Source: Paenibacillus oceani
GTDB lineage: Bacteria; Bacillota; Bacilli; Paenibacillales; NBRC-103111
DNA: 58,098 bases
Reading direction: 5' to 3'
NCBI RefSeq assembly: GCF_014705615.1
Contig: NZ_JACXJA010000056.1
Coordinates: 1 to 58,098, forward strand
A program made the translations under genes and the position numbers. Within the stretch, counting starts at the first letter, position 1, and each line of letters opens with the position of its first letter. Below the pieces are notes generated by a model. That model made no database searches. It worked only from the letters and a program-made list of their open reading frames with translations, and was not told where the DNA came from. Below, one piece after another: positions 43,913-53,144 of this stretch.

Positions 43913-45520
43913 ATGAAACGAACCTTAACGGCTTGGCTGGCGGGGTCGATGGGGGCTCTGCTTTTGCTCGCAGGCTGCAACGGAGACAAAGCGGAAACCG
44001 CAGGGACGCCAAAGTCGGCACAGTCGCTCGTGTATGCTACGGCCAAAGACATCTATGACATGAACCCTCATCTGTACACAGGCTCCATGCCGGCGCAAGG
44101 AATGGTATACGAATCGCTGGTCGAAAACACGAAGGACGGCATCAAGCCGCTGCTCGCCGAATCCTGGGAGATTTCCCCGGATGGAAAGACGTACACGTTC
44201 CGCCTGCGAAAAGGCGTAACGTTCCATGACGGGGAACCGTTCAACGCGGAAGCGGTAAAAGCCAATATCGAAGCGGTTCAAAGCAACGCCGGCAAGCATG
44301 CCTGGATCAAGCTGTCGACTAAGATCGTAAGCGTCGCCGCCGTCGATGAACATACTGTACGACTGGCACTGACCGAACCGTACGATCCGACCTTGCTCGA
44401 ATTGTCGATGACCCGCCCCTATGTCTTCCTGTCCCCCAAAGATTTCGGAAACGGCGGCACCAAGGATGGCGTCAAAGGCTACAACGGTACGGGGCCTTAC
44501 AAGCTCGCCGAACATAAAACCGATCAATACGCCACATTTACCGCGAATGAGACATACTGGGGCGGCGCGCCGAAATTGAAGCAAATTACGGCCAAAGTGC
44601 TGCCGGCGGGTGAAACGACGTTATTGGCGCTGCAAAAAGGCGAGGTGAACTTCGTGTTCACGGACGACCGCGGCGCGGACAGCATCGATGTGGACGCGAT
44701 GAATCAGCTGGTGCAATCGGGCAAATACCGGCTGATCCGGAGCGAGCCGATGAATACGAAGATGATCGTCGCCAACTCCAGCAAGGCGGGTAGTCCCGCA
44801 CAAGAGACGGCTGTGCGTGATGCGCTCTGGCATTCAATCGACAGGGAGACGATCGGCAAGCATATTTTCAGCGGCACGGAGACGCCCGCCTTTGCGTTAT
44901 TCTCCTCCAACGTTAACTACGCCAATGTTGACTTGAAGAAACGGAACTACGACCTGGAGACCGCCAAGAAGCTATTGGATCAAGCGGGCTGGAAGACCGA
45001 AAGCGGCAGCGAAACTCGCGCCAAAGCGGGCAGCAAGCTAACGATGAAGCTGATCTACGACGTCAACTCCAACTCCCAGAAGACGCAAGCCGAATTCATT
45101 CAAAGCACCGCCAAACAAATCGGGATCGCGCTGGAGCTGATCGGCGAACAATCGTCCTCCATCGCTCAGAGAAGATCGTCGGGCGATTATGAGCTGATGT
45201 TCAACCAAACCTGGGGACTCGCATACGATCCGCAAAGCACCATAGCCGCCTTCACCTCCGAATCTGCGTATTACCACGCGACCCGGGGCATCGCGAAAGC
45301 CTCCGAGCTGTACGGCAAAATAAACGCGGTCACCATAGCCGCCGAGGAGAAAACACGTAAAGCGTTGTACGCCGACATCCTTCGGATCGTACACGACGAG
45401 GCCGTCTTCATCCCGATTACGAACGGCAGCGTCACAGTCGTCGCCCCCAAAGACCTGCAGGGCGTCTCCTTTAAGCAAACGCAATTCGAGCTGCCGTTTG
45501 AGCGTTTGTATTTCGAATAA
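43913..45520 (+). CDS. cntA: opine-metallophore/nickel-type substrate-binding lipoprotein
   Basis: 535 aa family-5 solute-binding protein. Lipobox LLAGC, Cys22. The opening DIYDMNPHLYTGSMPAQGMVYESL, FTDDRGADSIDVDAM, EPMNTKMIVANSS, RRSSGDYELMFNQTWGLAYDPQSTIAAF and the ending VTVVAPKDLQGVSF correspond block by block to Staphylococcus CntA/NikA. It captures metal complexed with staphylopine/bacillopaline-type opines (Ni, Co, Zn) for the downstream permease. GAGGAGG lies 7 nt before the ATG. A Zur-like box upstream argues for zinc acquisition. Confidence 0.9.
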   Translation: MKRTLTAWLAGSMGALLLLAGCNGDKAETAGTPKSAQSLVYATAKDIYDMNPHLYTGSMPAQGMVYESLVENTKDGIKPLLAESWEISPDGKTYTFRLRKGVTFHDGEPFNAEAVKANIEAVQSNAGKHAWIKLSTKIVSVAAVDEHTVRLALTEPYDPTLLELSMTRPYVFLSPKDFGNGGTKDGVKGYNGTGPYKLAEHKTDQYATFTANETYWGGAPKLKQITAKVLPAGETTLLALQKGEVNFVFTDDRGADSIDVDAMNQLVQSGKYRLIRSEPMNTKMIVANSSKAGSPAQETAVRDALWHSIDRETIGKHIFSGTETPAFALFSSNVNYANVDLKKRNYDLETAKKLLDQAGWKTESGSETRAKAGSKLTMKLIYDVNSNSQKTQAEFIQSTAKQIGIALELIGEQSSSIAQRRSSGDYELMFNQTWGLAYDPQSTIAAFTSESAYYHATRGIAKASELYGKINAVTIAAEEKTRKALYADILRIVHDEAVFIPITNGSVTVVAPKDLQGVSFKQTQFELPFERLYFE

Positions 45521-45574
45521 GCAGCGGAGGGGAATTCCGTTCCCCTTCGGTTCGCTTGAAAGAAGGGAAATGCG

Positions 45575-46507
45575 ATGGGACGATATATCGCCAAAAGGCT
45601 GCTGATCTCGGTTCCTCTGCTCGTCATGATTTCCTTGATCACGTTCGCCCTCAATCACCTGTCCGCCTTGGACCCGGTCGAGATTGTGCTGCACGCGCAA
45701 GGCGTACCGAGCATTACGGACGAACTGATCGCCGAGACGAAAGCCGCGCTCGGCATGGACCGGCCGTTCCTTACCCGGTATCTGGACTGGCTGGTCTCTT
45801 GCCTCCAGCTGGAATTCGGTTCCTCGTACGTCACGGGCAAGCCCGTATGGGCACTGCTGGGACCGGCCTTTCTCCATACGCTGAAGCTCACTCTGGTATC
45901 CGCAGCGGCCATTCTGATCGTATCCGTAACACTCGGCGTCGTATGCGCCCTCCGGGAAGGAACCGCGCTGGACCGGTCGATCCGGGGCGTCTCTTTTTTG
46001 CTGACCTCCATGCCTCCCTACTGGCTGGCCGCCCTGTTGGTCTGGTATTTCGCCGTCAAGCTGGACCTGCTGCCGACAAGCGGGATGGATTCCTATGCCA
46101 GTTATATTTTACCGGTCGCGATAATCACGATCGGCTTCGCCGGCATCTACTTCCGCACGATCCGAAGCTCGATGCTTAGCAACCTGAACGAAGACTATGT
46201 GCTGTACGGCCGGGCATGCGGTCTCCCGGAATCCAGGATTACGCTGCACGTACTCCGAAACTCGCTGCAAGTGGCTATCTCGATGTTCGGCATGGCGATT
46301 CCGATCCTTCTGGGAAGCACGGTCGTCGTGGAAAATCTGTTCGCATGGCCCGGACTGGGTACGCTCAGCGTGCAAGCCGTCCTGAGCCGGGATTTCCCGG
46401 TCATCCAGGCGTACGTGCTGGTGCTCGCTTCGGCCTTTGTCTTCTTTAATGCCGTCTCCGATATCGTTCAAGCGGCGGCGAACCCCAAGCTAAGGAATGA
46501 TCTGTAG
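45575..46507 (+). CDS. cntB: ABC metal-complex permease, CntB/NikB type
   Basis: 310 aa BPD-type inner-membrane permease with six TM helices. The N-terminal signature RYIAKRLLISVPLLVMISLITFALNHL and the EAA loop (YGRACGLPESRITLHVLRNSLQVAI) are typical of DppB/NikB proteins. AAGGG precedes the ATG. It is followed immediately by cntC. Confidence 0.92.
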   Translation: MGRYIAKRLLISVPLLVMISLITFALNHLSALDPVEIVLHAQGVPSITDELIAETKAALGMDRPFLTRYLDWLVSCLQLEFGSSYVTGKPVWALLGPAFLHTLKLTLVSAAAILIVSVTLGVVCALREGTALDRSIRGVSFLLTSMPPYWLAALLVWYFAVKLDLLPTSGMDSYASYILPVAIITIGFAGIYFRTIRSSMLSNLNEDYVLYGRACGLPESRITLHVLRNSLQVAISMFGMAIPILLGSTVVVENLFAWPGLGTLSVQAVLSRDFPVIQAYVLVLASAFVFFNAVSDIVQAAANPKLRNDL

Positions 46508-47398
46508 ATGAACCTGCTGAAACAACTATGGAGCGACAAGCTGGCCGCCCTGTCCCTGTTTATCGTCGCAGGCACTCTTGCCGCCGGGATATTCGCTCCC
46601 CTGCTTGCTCCGCACGACCCTAACGAGGTCCATATGGAGCTTCGCTTTGCAGCGGCATCCGGGGAATACTGGCTGGGCAACGATCATCTCGGAAGGTGCG
46701 TCTTATCCCGCCTCCTGTACGGTATCCGTCCGAGCGTCCTTTGGGTGCTGGCAACGCTTGCCGCTTCGGTAGGGTTCGGGGCGGCAGTCGGCCTGATTGC
46801 CGGGTATTTCAGAGGCAAAACGGACGCCGTCCTGATGAGAATATGCGACTGCATGCTTTCGTTTCCCGGATATGTGATGGTGCTCGCGATCATCGGGGTG
46901 CTGGGGGTCGGCCTCGAAACGATCCTGCTCGCCTTCGTGTTGATGAAATGGGCCTGGTTCGCCCGCATCGTCCGGACGTCGGTTTTGCAGTACGCGGAAT
47001 CCGACTATGTGAAATTCGCCAAAGCGGTCGGCGCCGGCCATTTCCATATCATCACTAGGCATATCGTCCCGGTTGCGCTCCCGGATATCGCTGTCGTCTC
47101 CAGCAGCTCGTTCGGCTCCATGATCCTGCAGATCTCGGGCTTTTCCTTTCTCGGGCTTGGCATCCAAGCGCCGAATGCGGAATGGGGCATGATGCTGAAC
47201 GAAGCGCGAGCCGTCATGTTCTCCAGGCCGGAGCAGATGCTGGCTCCCGGTATTGCGATCATCGTTATCGTGTCGGCGGTCAACTTTTTGGCCGACGCGC
47301 TTCAAGTGGTCTGGGACCCGAAGTTACGAGCTTCCCGGCAACAACAACGACCGGCTGCAGCCGCTGCGGCCAAGCTTCAAGGGAAAGAGGTGGCGTGA
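46508..47398 (+). CDS. cntC: ABC metal-complex permease, CntC/NikC type
   Basis: 296 aa permease with an N-terminal TM, the GNDHLGRCVLSRLLYGIRPSV motif of DppC/NikC proteins, and an EAA loop at FAKAVGAGHFHIITRHIVPVALPDIA. It starts directly after the cntB stop (TAGATG). The stop overlaps the cntD start (TGATG). An Ala/Gln-rich tail ends the protein. Confidence 0.92.
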   Translation: MNLLKQLWSDKLAALSLFIVAGTLAAGIFAPLLAPHDPNEVHMELRFAAASGEYWLGNDHLGRCVLSRLLYGIRPSVLWVLATLAASVGFGAAVGLIAGYFRGKTDAVLMRICDCMLSFPGYVMVLAIIGVLGVGLETILLAFVLMKWAWFARIVRTSVLQYAESDYVKFAKAVGAGHFHIITRHIVPVALPDIAVVSSSSFGSMILQISGFSFLGLGIQAPNAEWGMMLNEARAVMFSRPEQMLAPGIAIIVIVSAVNFLADALQVVWDPKLRASRQQQRPAAAAAAKLQGKEVA

Positions 47399-48228
47399 TG
47401 ACGGCCGCGAACGGCTTGATCGTATCCAATTTAAAAGTATGGGACAGCCGGACGGGCAACGTGCTGATTCCGGGCAGTTCGTTTGAAGTCAAACCCGGGA
47501 GCTGTCTGGCCATCGTCGGGGAGAGCGGCAGCGGTAAGTCTCTGACCTGCCGGGCCGTCATGAGGCTGAACAAAGCTGGGACCGGTCAATCGGGAGATAT
47601 CGTGCTGGGCGGAGTCAACTTAAGCGGGCTGCCGGAGAAAGAAATGCGGAAAAGGCGGGGAAAGCAGCTGTGCATGATCGTGCAAAACGGGATGCGTGCC
47701 TTCGATCCGTCTTGTGTGATCGGAGTTCACTTCAAGGAAACGCTGGGCAGGCATCTCGGCTGGAGCCGCGAAGAGATCACCGCCAACATGAAACAAGCGA
47801 TGGAAAGCGTCATGCTCAAAGACCCGATCGCCGTCATGAACAGTTATCCGCACCAGCTGTCGGGCGGCATGCTGCAGCGGGTGATGATCGCGCTGGCGCT
47901 CGCGCTCGAGCCGGAGGTCGTGATCGCCGATGAGCCGACGACCGCGCTGGACGCCGTATCGCAGTACGAGGTGGTCGAGCAGCTCGCTTTATTGCGGGGC
48001 CGGATCGGTTGCTCGATGATTTTCGTGTCCCATGACCTCGGCGTTGTCCGGCGGCTCTCGGACGAGGTTCTCGTGATGAAGGACGGGGAGATCGTGGAAA
48101 GCGGCGCGACCCGGGACATGTTCTCCGGCGCCCGGCATGCGTACACCCGATATCTCGTATCGGCGAAGCAGGCGCTGAATAGCCAATTCCAGCTTGTGAT
48201 GGGAGGGTCCGGCATTGCTGAAGGTTGA
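47398..48228 (+). CDS. cntD: ABC ATPase, CntD/NikD type
   Basis: 276 aa oligopeptide/nickel-type ATPase. Walker A GESGSGKS, signature LSGGMLQRV, Walker B VVIADEPTTALD, H-loop FVSHDLGVV. The start at 47398 shares a base with the cntC stop. It pairs with CntF as a heterodimeric motor. Confidence 0.93.
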   Translation: MTAANGLIVSNLKVWDSRTGNVLIPGSSFEVKPGSCLAIVGESGSGKSLTCRAVMRLNKAGTGQSGDIVLGGVNLSGLPEKEMRKRRGKQLCMIVQNGMRAFDPSCVIGVHFKETLGRHLGWSREEITANMKQAMESVMLKDPIAVMNSYPHQLSGGMLQRVMIALALALEPEVVIADEPTTALDAVSQYEVVEQLALLRGRIGCSMIFVSHDLGVVRRLSDEVLVMKDGEIVESGATRDMFSGARHAYTRYLVSAKQALNSQFQLVMGGSGIAEG

Positions 48229-48970
48229 ACAGGTCGAGAAGTCGTACCGGACCGGCGGCTTGTTCTCCAGAGAACGCCGGCAAGTACTGACCGGCATCAG
48301 CTTCGAGTGGAAGCAGGGAGAGTGTCTCGGCATCATCGGGGAAAGCGGCAGCGGCAAATCGACTTTGGGCCGGCTGCTGCTCGGGATCGAGAAACCGGAT
48401 CGCGGAGCCATATTGTGGGAGGGGGAACGAGCGCATAACCGCCGGGCCCGATCGGGGAAATTAAGCGCCGTGTTCCAGGATTACACGTCCTCGATCCATC
48501 CGTTTTATACCGTGGAGAAAGCGCTGATGGAGCCCTGGTTGCTTCAAAACAAGCGCCAAGGCAAGCTTCGGGACGAATATAACCGCAAAATCGACGTCCT
48601 GCTGCATCAAGTCGGACTGGACCCGTCCTACCGGACCAAATATCCGCACGAGCTATCCGGCGGGGAAGCCCAGCGGGTATGTATCGCCAGAGCCGTCTCG
48701 ACCGAACCTCGGTGCATCTTATTGGACGAAGCCGTCAGCTCGCTGGACGGGTCGGTTCAGCTTCAGGTGCTTGATCTGCTGAAAAGCTTGAAAGCTCTGT
48801 ACAACGTCGGCTATATCTTCATCACTCACGATCTGCAGGCCGCCGCCTACATCTGCGACAGAATCATGATCATCCGCGACGGCCGCATCGAGGAAGTCGT
48901 CCCGATCGGGCAATTAAAGGACGTTCAGTCCCCGTATGCCCGAAACCTGCTGCGCATGGTTTTGACTTGA
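48215..48970 (+). CDS. cntF: ABC ATPase, CntF/NikE type
   Basis: 251 aa. Walker A GESGSGKST, signature LSGGEAQRV, Walker B CILLDEAVSSLD, H-loop FITHDLQAAAYI. TTG start at 48215, overlapping cntD by 14 bp, with GGAGGG 7-8 nt upstream. Second ATPase of the importer. Confidence 0.92.
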   Translation: MLKVEQVEKSYRTGGLFSRERRQVLTGISFEWKQGECLGIIGESGSGKSTLGRLLLGIEKPDRGAILWEGERAHNRRARSGKLSAVFQDYTSSIHPFYTVEKALMEPWLLQNKRQGKLRDEYNRKIDVLLHQVGLDPSYRTKYPHELSGGEAQRVCIARAVSTEPRCILLDEAVSSLDGSVQLQVLDLLKSLKALYNVGYIFITHDLQAAAYICDRIMIIRDGRIEEVVPIGQLKDVQSPYARNLLRMVLT

Positions 48971-49009
48971 CCCATGGGCTATCAAGAAACTTAGAGAGGA
49001 GCGGACGTT

Positions 49010-50198
49010 TTGAAAGGAGCGCTGTCATGGCCTTTTCTGCGGTTATACGGATTGACGCTTCTCTACTTTAGCGCGAATGCGATCCTGAACGTCATCCTTC
49101 CTTTGCAGGGACAATTTCTTGGGGCGACCAATTCGACGATTGGCGTCATCATGGGCGCGTATTTGTTCACCACGATGCTGTTTCGCCCATGGGCGGGCCT
49201 GGTGATCCAGAAATACGGCCCCATCCGGGTGCTGCGCACCATTCTTGCGGTCAACGGCTTGGCGCTGCTTCTATATACGTTTACCGGGCTGGAAGGATAC
49301 TTCATCGCCCGCATGCTGCAAGGGGTATGCACCGCGTTTTTCTCGATGGCTCTACAACTCGGCATTATTGACGCTTTGCCGGACAAGGACCGTTCCCAGG
49401 GCATCTCGATGTACTCCCTTTGCGCCTCGATGCCGGGCATCATCGGCCCCCTGCTCGCTTTAGGCATGTGGCAGGCGGGCGAGATGCACGTGTTCACTGC
49501 GGCGATGATCGCTATCTCGGTGCTTACGGGTGTCGTGGGCTACAGCGCCAAAATGGATAAAAAAATCCGCCGCGCCCGCCGCCGAATCGGCCAAGCAAGG
49601 CGGGACGATGATGAGTTCATTCGGACAGCTCGTCCGAAACCCGCATTTATTCAAATGCAGCGTCCTGATGCTTGCCGCTTCACTCGTCTTCGGCGCGGTA
49701 ACCACCTTTATTCCGTTGTACGCCGGGCAGATTCAGGGCGGCAATGCCGCCGTTTACTTGATGCTCCAAGCCGCGACTGTCGTGTTGGCCCGGTTTCTTT
49801 TCAGGAAAAGCATCCCTTCCGACGGCAAATGGCATTCCATGTTTGTGATGGGCATCATGCTCCTGCTCTCCGTTTCCGCTTTTTGTGTGAGTTATGCTAT
49901 TACGGGCGGAATGCTTTTCTTTTACACCGGCGCGGTATTGATGGGGATCGCCCAGGCGCTTCTCTATCCGACGCTGACGACCTATTTGACTTTTGTGCTG
50001 CCGCAGGCAAGGCGCAACGTGCTGGTCGGGCTGTTCATCGCCATGGCCGATTTGGGGGTATCGCTGGGCGGAATGGTGATGGGCCCGATCGCGGATTTTT
50101 CTTCGTACTCGCTCATGTATACGCTGTGCGCAATCTTAGGCGCGTTAATGATTTTGTTCGCATACGGAAGGCGCAGGCCGCTTGCCGAGTCAAGCTAA
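49010..50198 (+). pseudogene. cntE: MFS exporter, CntE-like, frameshifted at an A7 run
   Basis: TTG start behind AGAGGAG. The N-terminal six-helix half (LTLLYFSANAILNVILPLQGQFLGATNSTIGVIMGAYLFTTMLFRPWAGL) reads in one frame to the run of seven A at 49559-49565. The second half (SSFGQLVRNPHLFKCSVLMLAASLVFGAVTTF to the C-terminus) continues in another frame and ends at 50198. With six A the two join as GYSAKMDKKSAAPAA and give 395 aa, the usual length for CntE-type metallophore exporters. The run could be a sequencing error, a real inactivation or a slippage switch. As read, export is lost. Confidence 0.78.
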
Positions 50199-50211
50199 AC
50201 CAACCCCAAAT

Positions 50212-50251
50212 AGGCGCTAAACGTTCCGTGTCAGAGGAACGAGCGCCTTTC
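50212..50251. terminator. terminator between the cnt operon and the LRR gene
   Basis: AGGCGCT (50212-50218) pairs with AGCGCCT (50242-50248) and, inside, CGTTCC pairs with GGAACG; TTT follows on the plus strand. Confidence 0.7.
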
Positions 50252-50274
50252 CCGGTTGATTTGCCTGTCAGCTG

Positions 50275-51561
50275 CTAATACGTCTCATAAACGAGTTCGC
50301 CGTTCATCTCCAGCTTCTTATCAAATTCCACGAAAATATACAGCTGTCCGGCCGGGGAATCGCCCGCATCGTAACCCAATCGAAAGTTGCCGTCCCGGTC
50401 GAAGCCCAGCTCGGACAACACCAGTTCGGTCACGTCTTCGTCCGGATGCGCTTCGGCAATCAGCCCCAGCGCTTGCTCGGCAAGCTCGTCCAACCGCTCC
50501 CACGCCTTCCTGATCAGAGGCGACAGACGCTTCATATCCGCCTTGGCAGACGCATCCGTCGTAACCGGCAGCTCCTTCCCCTTGTAGCCGAGCACCGCGC
50601 TGTAGGTAGACAACGAGACATCGTACTGAAAGGTCCCGACTCCCTGGACCGTATGATCCGGCTCCACCATGCAATTATTGGCATAATCCACCCGTCCCAG
50701 CTTCGGATTGCCGCTCGTGTCCAGCTTCGCGAGTTTGTTCTCCGAGCAATAAAGCACAGTCAATTGGGAATTACGGCTAATATCCAATCCGGTGATGTGG
50801 TTGTTGAAGCACCGTAGGCTATGCAAAGCCGGGTTGCCGGTTACGTCCAACTTCGTAAGATGATTATGATTGCAGCGGAGTTCAACCAAGTTCGGGCAAC
50901 CAGCCATATCCAACCCGATCAAATAATTGTTTCCGCAATCGAGATGAATTAGCCGACTGTTGTGCTCCACATTCAACTGGAACATGGAATTGTAACCGCA
51001 GTTCAGCTTTTCCAAATTCACATTCCGGTCTACGTGCAGTTCCGATAAGAGATTCCAATAACAATCCAGCTTGGCGAGCATGGCATTGCGGCTGACATCC
51101 AGATCCCGAATCCGGTTAAATCCGCAGTCCAACATCTCCAGCTCGGCGTTATTCGCCAAATCGAGCGAATGAATCCCGTTTTTGTTGCAGTCCAGCTCTT
51201 TCAACAACGGATTGCGGCTGACATCCAGATGAATCAGCTTGTTGTAGGAGCAGATCAGCCTTTCCAAATTCGGTTGGTTCCCCGTATCCAGAACGGTTAG
51301 CTTGTTCACTCTGCATTCCAAAGCTCGCAGCTTTACATTCTTACTGACATCGAGCTCCATCAGCTGATTGTACGAGCAATCCAGCTCCTCCAAAGACGAG
51401 AAATGCTCGATCCCCTTCAGGCTTGAATAGTTCTGGTTCGCCAGCTTCAGCGATACAATCCGCTCCACATCGCCCGTCTGAATCGATTCGCGATTGCCGC
51501 AAAAGTTCTCCAGCACAAAAGCTTTGAAACGTTCATCTATAAAATCTTGGGTAATATCCAT
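50275..51561 (-). CDS. cytosolic leucine-rich-repeat protein
   Basis: 428 aa, no signal peptide. From about residue 50 to 305 there are roughly 12 repeats of 21 residues with pattern LxxLDCxxNxLxxLDVSxNP, most with Cys after LD. The C-terminal domain of about 120 residues is non-repetitive and acidic (HPDEDVTELVLSELGFDRDGNFRLGYDAGDSPAGQLYIFVEF), which I do not recognise. GGAGGAG precedes the ATG. The lack of secretion signals separates it from internalin-type LRR proteins; an intracellular scaffold role is inference. Confidence 0.85.
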   Translation of the reverse strand: MDITQDFIDERFKAFVLENFCGNRESIQTGDVERIVSLKLANQNYSSLKGIEHFSSLEELDCSYNQLMELDVSKNVKLRALECRVNKLTVLDTGNQPNLERLICSYNKLIHLDVSRNPLLKELDCNKNGIHSLDLANNAELEMLDCGFNRIRDLDVSRNAMLAKLDCYWNLLSELHVDRNVNLEKLNCGYNSMFQLNVEHNSRLIHLDCGNNYLIGLDMAGCPNLVELRCNHNHLTKLDVTGNPALHSLRCFNNHITGLDISRNSQLTVLYCSENKLAKLDTSGNPKLGRVDYANNCMVEPDHTVQGVGTFQYDVSLSTYSAVLGYKGKELPVTTDASAKADMKRLSPLIRKAWERLDELAEQALGLIAEAHPDEDVTELVLSELGFDRDGNFRLGYDAGDSPAGQLYIFVEFDKKLEMNGELVYETY

Positions 51562-51790
51562 GGCGCTCCTCCTGCCGATTGCCGGCGGCTTGTCCAGTCC
51601 CGGTAACGCTCCGTAATGATCGGCTCGATCCTGCGATAGTTTTCAATCGAATCTTCCACATGATACTTCACGCAACTTTCATTCTAGGTTGTCGTGAGCA
51701 AAAGGTCAGCGGACTTTGTTCCTGCTTGCTTGGGCGATAATGGGAATATGGGCTCAATTTGTTAACCCTCTCCACTATTCGCCCTCTTAA

Positions 51791-52336
51791 TCATTCCGGC
51801 CAGACCCGATGCAGGCTGGTCTGATTTTCTGCCAAGGAAAGCTGATACACATCCGGATTGGACAACGCTTCCCACTCTTCGAACCCGATCCGGCTATCGA
51901 AATGCTTCAATAGAAGAGAGATCAGGTTTCCGTGCGAAACGACGACGGCGTTCCGGTACCCGCCGCTGACGACTTCCTTTACCACGCTAACGGCGCGGCT
52001 CATAGCAGTGCTGCTGGATTCCCCACCCTCGTAGCATAAGTCCAAATCCTCGTATGTCTTACGAAGCATGTCCCGCCAATCCACATTGTTTTTTCCGGAT
52101 AAAACCCTCTCCGTCAATCGATCGTCCAAAACCACTTCGACTCCCAGCCGTTCCGCTAATGGAGCTATTGTCCGGTATGCCCTCTCATAAGGGCTTGAAA
52201 CGATATAGCCGATCTCTTTGTCTGCGAGGAAATCGGCAAGCTTCACGGCTTGCTGCCTCCCCAGGTCGGTGAGCTTGGCATCCGGCGCCTGCCCTTCGGC
52301 TTGGCAATGCCGCACGATATATAGATTTTGGGTCAT
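51791..52336 (-). CDS. histidine phosphatase family protein
   Basis: 181 aa phosphoglycerate-mutase-like phosphatase. RHC motif (LYIVRHCQAEG, His10 phospho-acceptor), LTDLGRQQA, SSPYERAYRTIAPLAERLG, second catalytic His in VVVSHGNLISLLL. The start at 52336 follows AAAGGAG by 6-7 nt; the frame is open further upstream without a site. Substrate unknown. Confidence 0.92.
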   Translation of the reverse strand: MTQNLYIVRHCQAEGQAPDAKLTDLGRQQAVKLADFLADKEIGYIVSSPYERAYRTIAPLAERLGVEVVLDDRLTERVLSGKNNVDWRDMLRKTYEDLDLCYEGGESSSTAMSRAVSVVKEVVSGGYRNAVVVSHGNLISLLLKHFDSRIGFEEWEALSNPDVYQLSLAENQTSLHRVWPE

Positions 52337-52426
52337 GGTTCGCTCCTTTCTTGAACTTCGATTATTAGAAAAGGTCTTCATATAGCAAGAAGGCCTCCCT
52401 GCACGAGCCGGAAGGCGAGACATTTG

Positions 52427-52768
52427 TTAGCGTATCAACAGCTCCATTTTAGAAATCACCTCAGCCAGCGTCTCATTCGGCACTTTGCAAATAAAAGCCG
52501 CTTGTCTGGACTGCCAGTCGAGACTTTTCACCTGATCGGAAAGGATTGCCCCCTCAACAGGTAAATCTTGAGGGATGATAACCTCAAACGGGTAACCCTT
52601 GATTTTGGAAGTTATCGGACAGAGCAGGGAGAGCCCGACTTTCCCGTTATACAGGGCAGGAGAGATGACCAAGGCAGGGCGCCTCCCAGCTTGCTCATGG
52701 CCTGCTTGAGGGTTGAATTGCAGCCACACCAAGTCGCCGCGGTCCGGCACATAGGGATTGGTTACCAT
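52427..52768 (-). CDS. mazF: MazF-type endoribonuclease toxin
   Basis: 113 aa. MazF/PemK fold: YVPDRGDLVWLQFNPQAGHEQAGRRPALVISPALYN, LCPITSKIKGYPFEV, DQVKSLDWQSRQA. The sequence follows E. coli MazF more closely than the Bacillus EndoA type. It cuts single-stranded mRNA at short motifs when free of antitoxin. It overlaps the mazE 3' end by 7 bp. Confidence 0.93.
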   Translation of the reverse strand: MVTNPYVPDRGDLVWLQFNPQAGHEQAGRRPALVISPALYNGKVGLSLLCPITSKIKGYPFEVIIPQDLPVEGAILSDQVKSLDWQSRQAAFICKVPNETLAEVISKMELLIR

Positions 52769-52992
52769 GACTCCCGTCCTTGCGGCTTGCCGGTCGATAT
52801 CTCTTGATGCAGATTATCCGGTGTGACCTGGGCAAGGAGTTCGTCCAGAGTGGCAGATTTCGGCTTAATGACAAGGTGTCCATTTTCCACGTCGAGATCG
52901 ACCTCGGAGCCTTCCTCAAGGCCGACCTTTATAGCAAGGGACTTCGGGATGCGAATGCCCAAGCTGTTCCCCCATTTCTGAACTTGAAACAT
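52762..52992 (-). CDS. mazE: MazE-type antitoxin
   Basis: 76 aa. An AbrB/SpoVT swapped-hairpin DNA-binding domain (VQKWGNSLGIRIPKSLAIKVGLEEGSEVDLDVENGHLVIKP) is followed by an acidic toxin-wrapping tail (TLDELLAQVTPDNLHQEISTGKPQGRESW), again E. coli MazE-like. GGGAG lies 8 nt before the ATG. It autoregulates with MazF in the family. Confidence 0.93.
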   Translation of the reverse strand: MFQVQKWGNSLGIRIPKSLAIKVGLEEGSEVDLDVENGHLVIKPKSATLDELLAQVTPDNLHQEISTGKPQGRESW

Positions 52993-53008
52993 AAAACCAT
53001 CTCCCAGT

Positions 53009-53031
53009 AAGTATATACAAAGTATAAACTT
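53009..53031. promoter_or_regulatory. candidate mazEF operator
   Basis: AAGTATATAC (53009-53018), AAA, GTATAAACTT (53022-53031): an inverted repeat with one mismatch per 10-bp arm, overlapping the likely promoter 17-39 bp upstream of the mazE ATG. Suited to MazE/MazEF autorepression. Confidence 0.55.
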
Positions 53032-53144
53032 ATTAGTTAAAAAAAGTCAACTTGCGATTGCGGATTTCTTACTGTTTTCTTTGTTATGGTTAGCAAAGCG
53101 CTTAAGATTATGTTCTGGCCTTAGATGAAGAAATGAACATCCCT

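Noticed and set aside
43913-48970. Dipeptide/oligopeptide (Dpp/Opp) transporter
   Set aside because: The binding protein has the CntA/NikA-specific blocks (MNPHLYTGSMPAQGM, FTDDRGADS) and a Zur-like box, so metal-complex uptake is the better reading.
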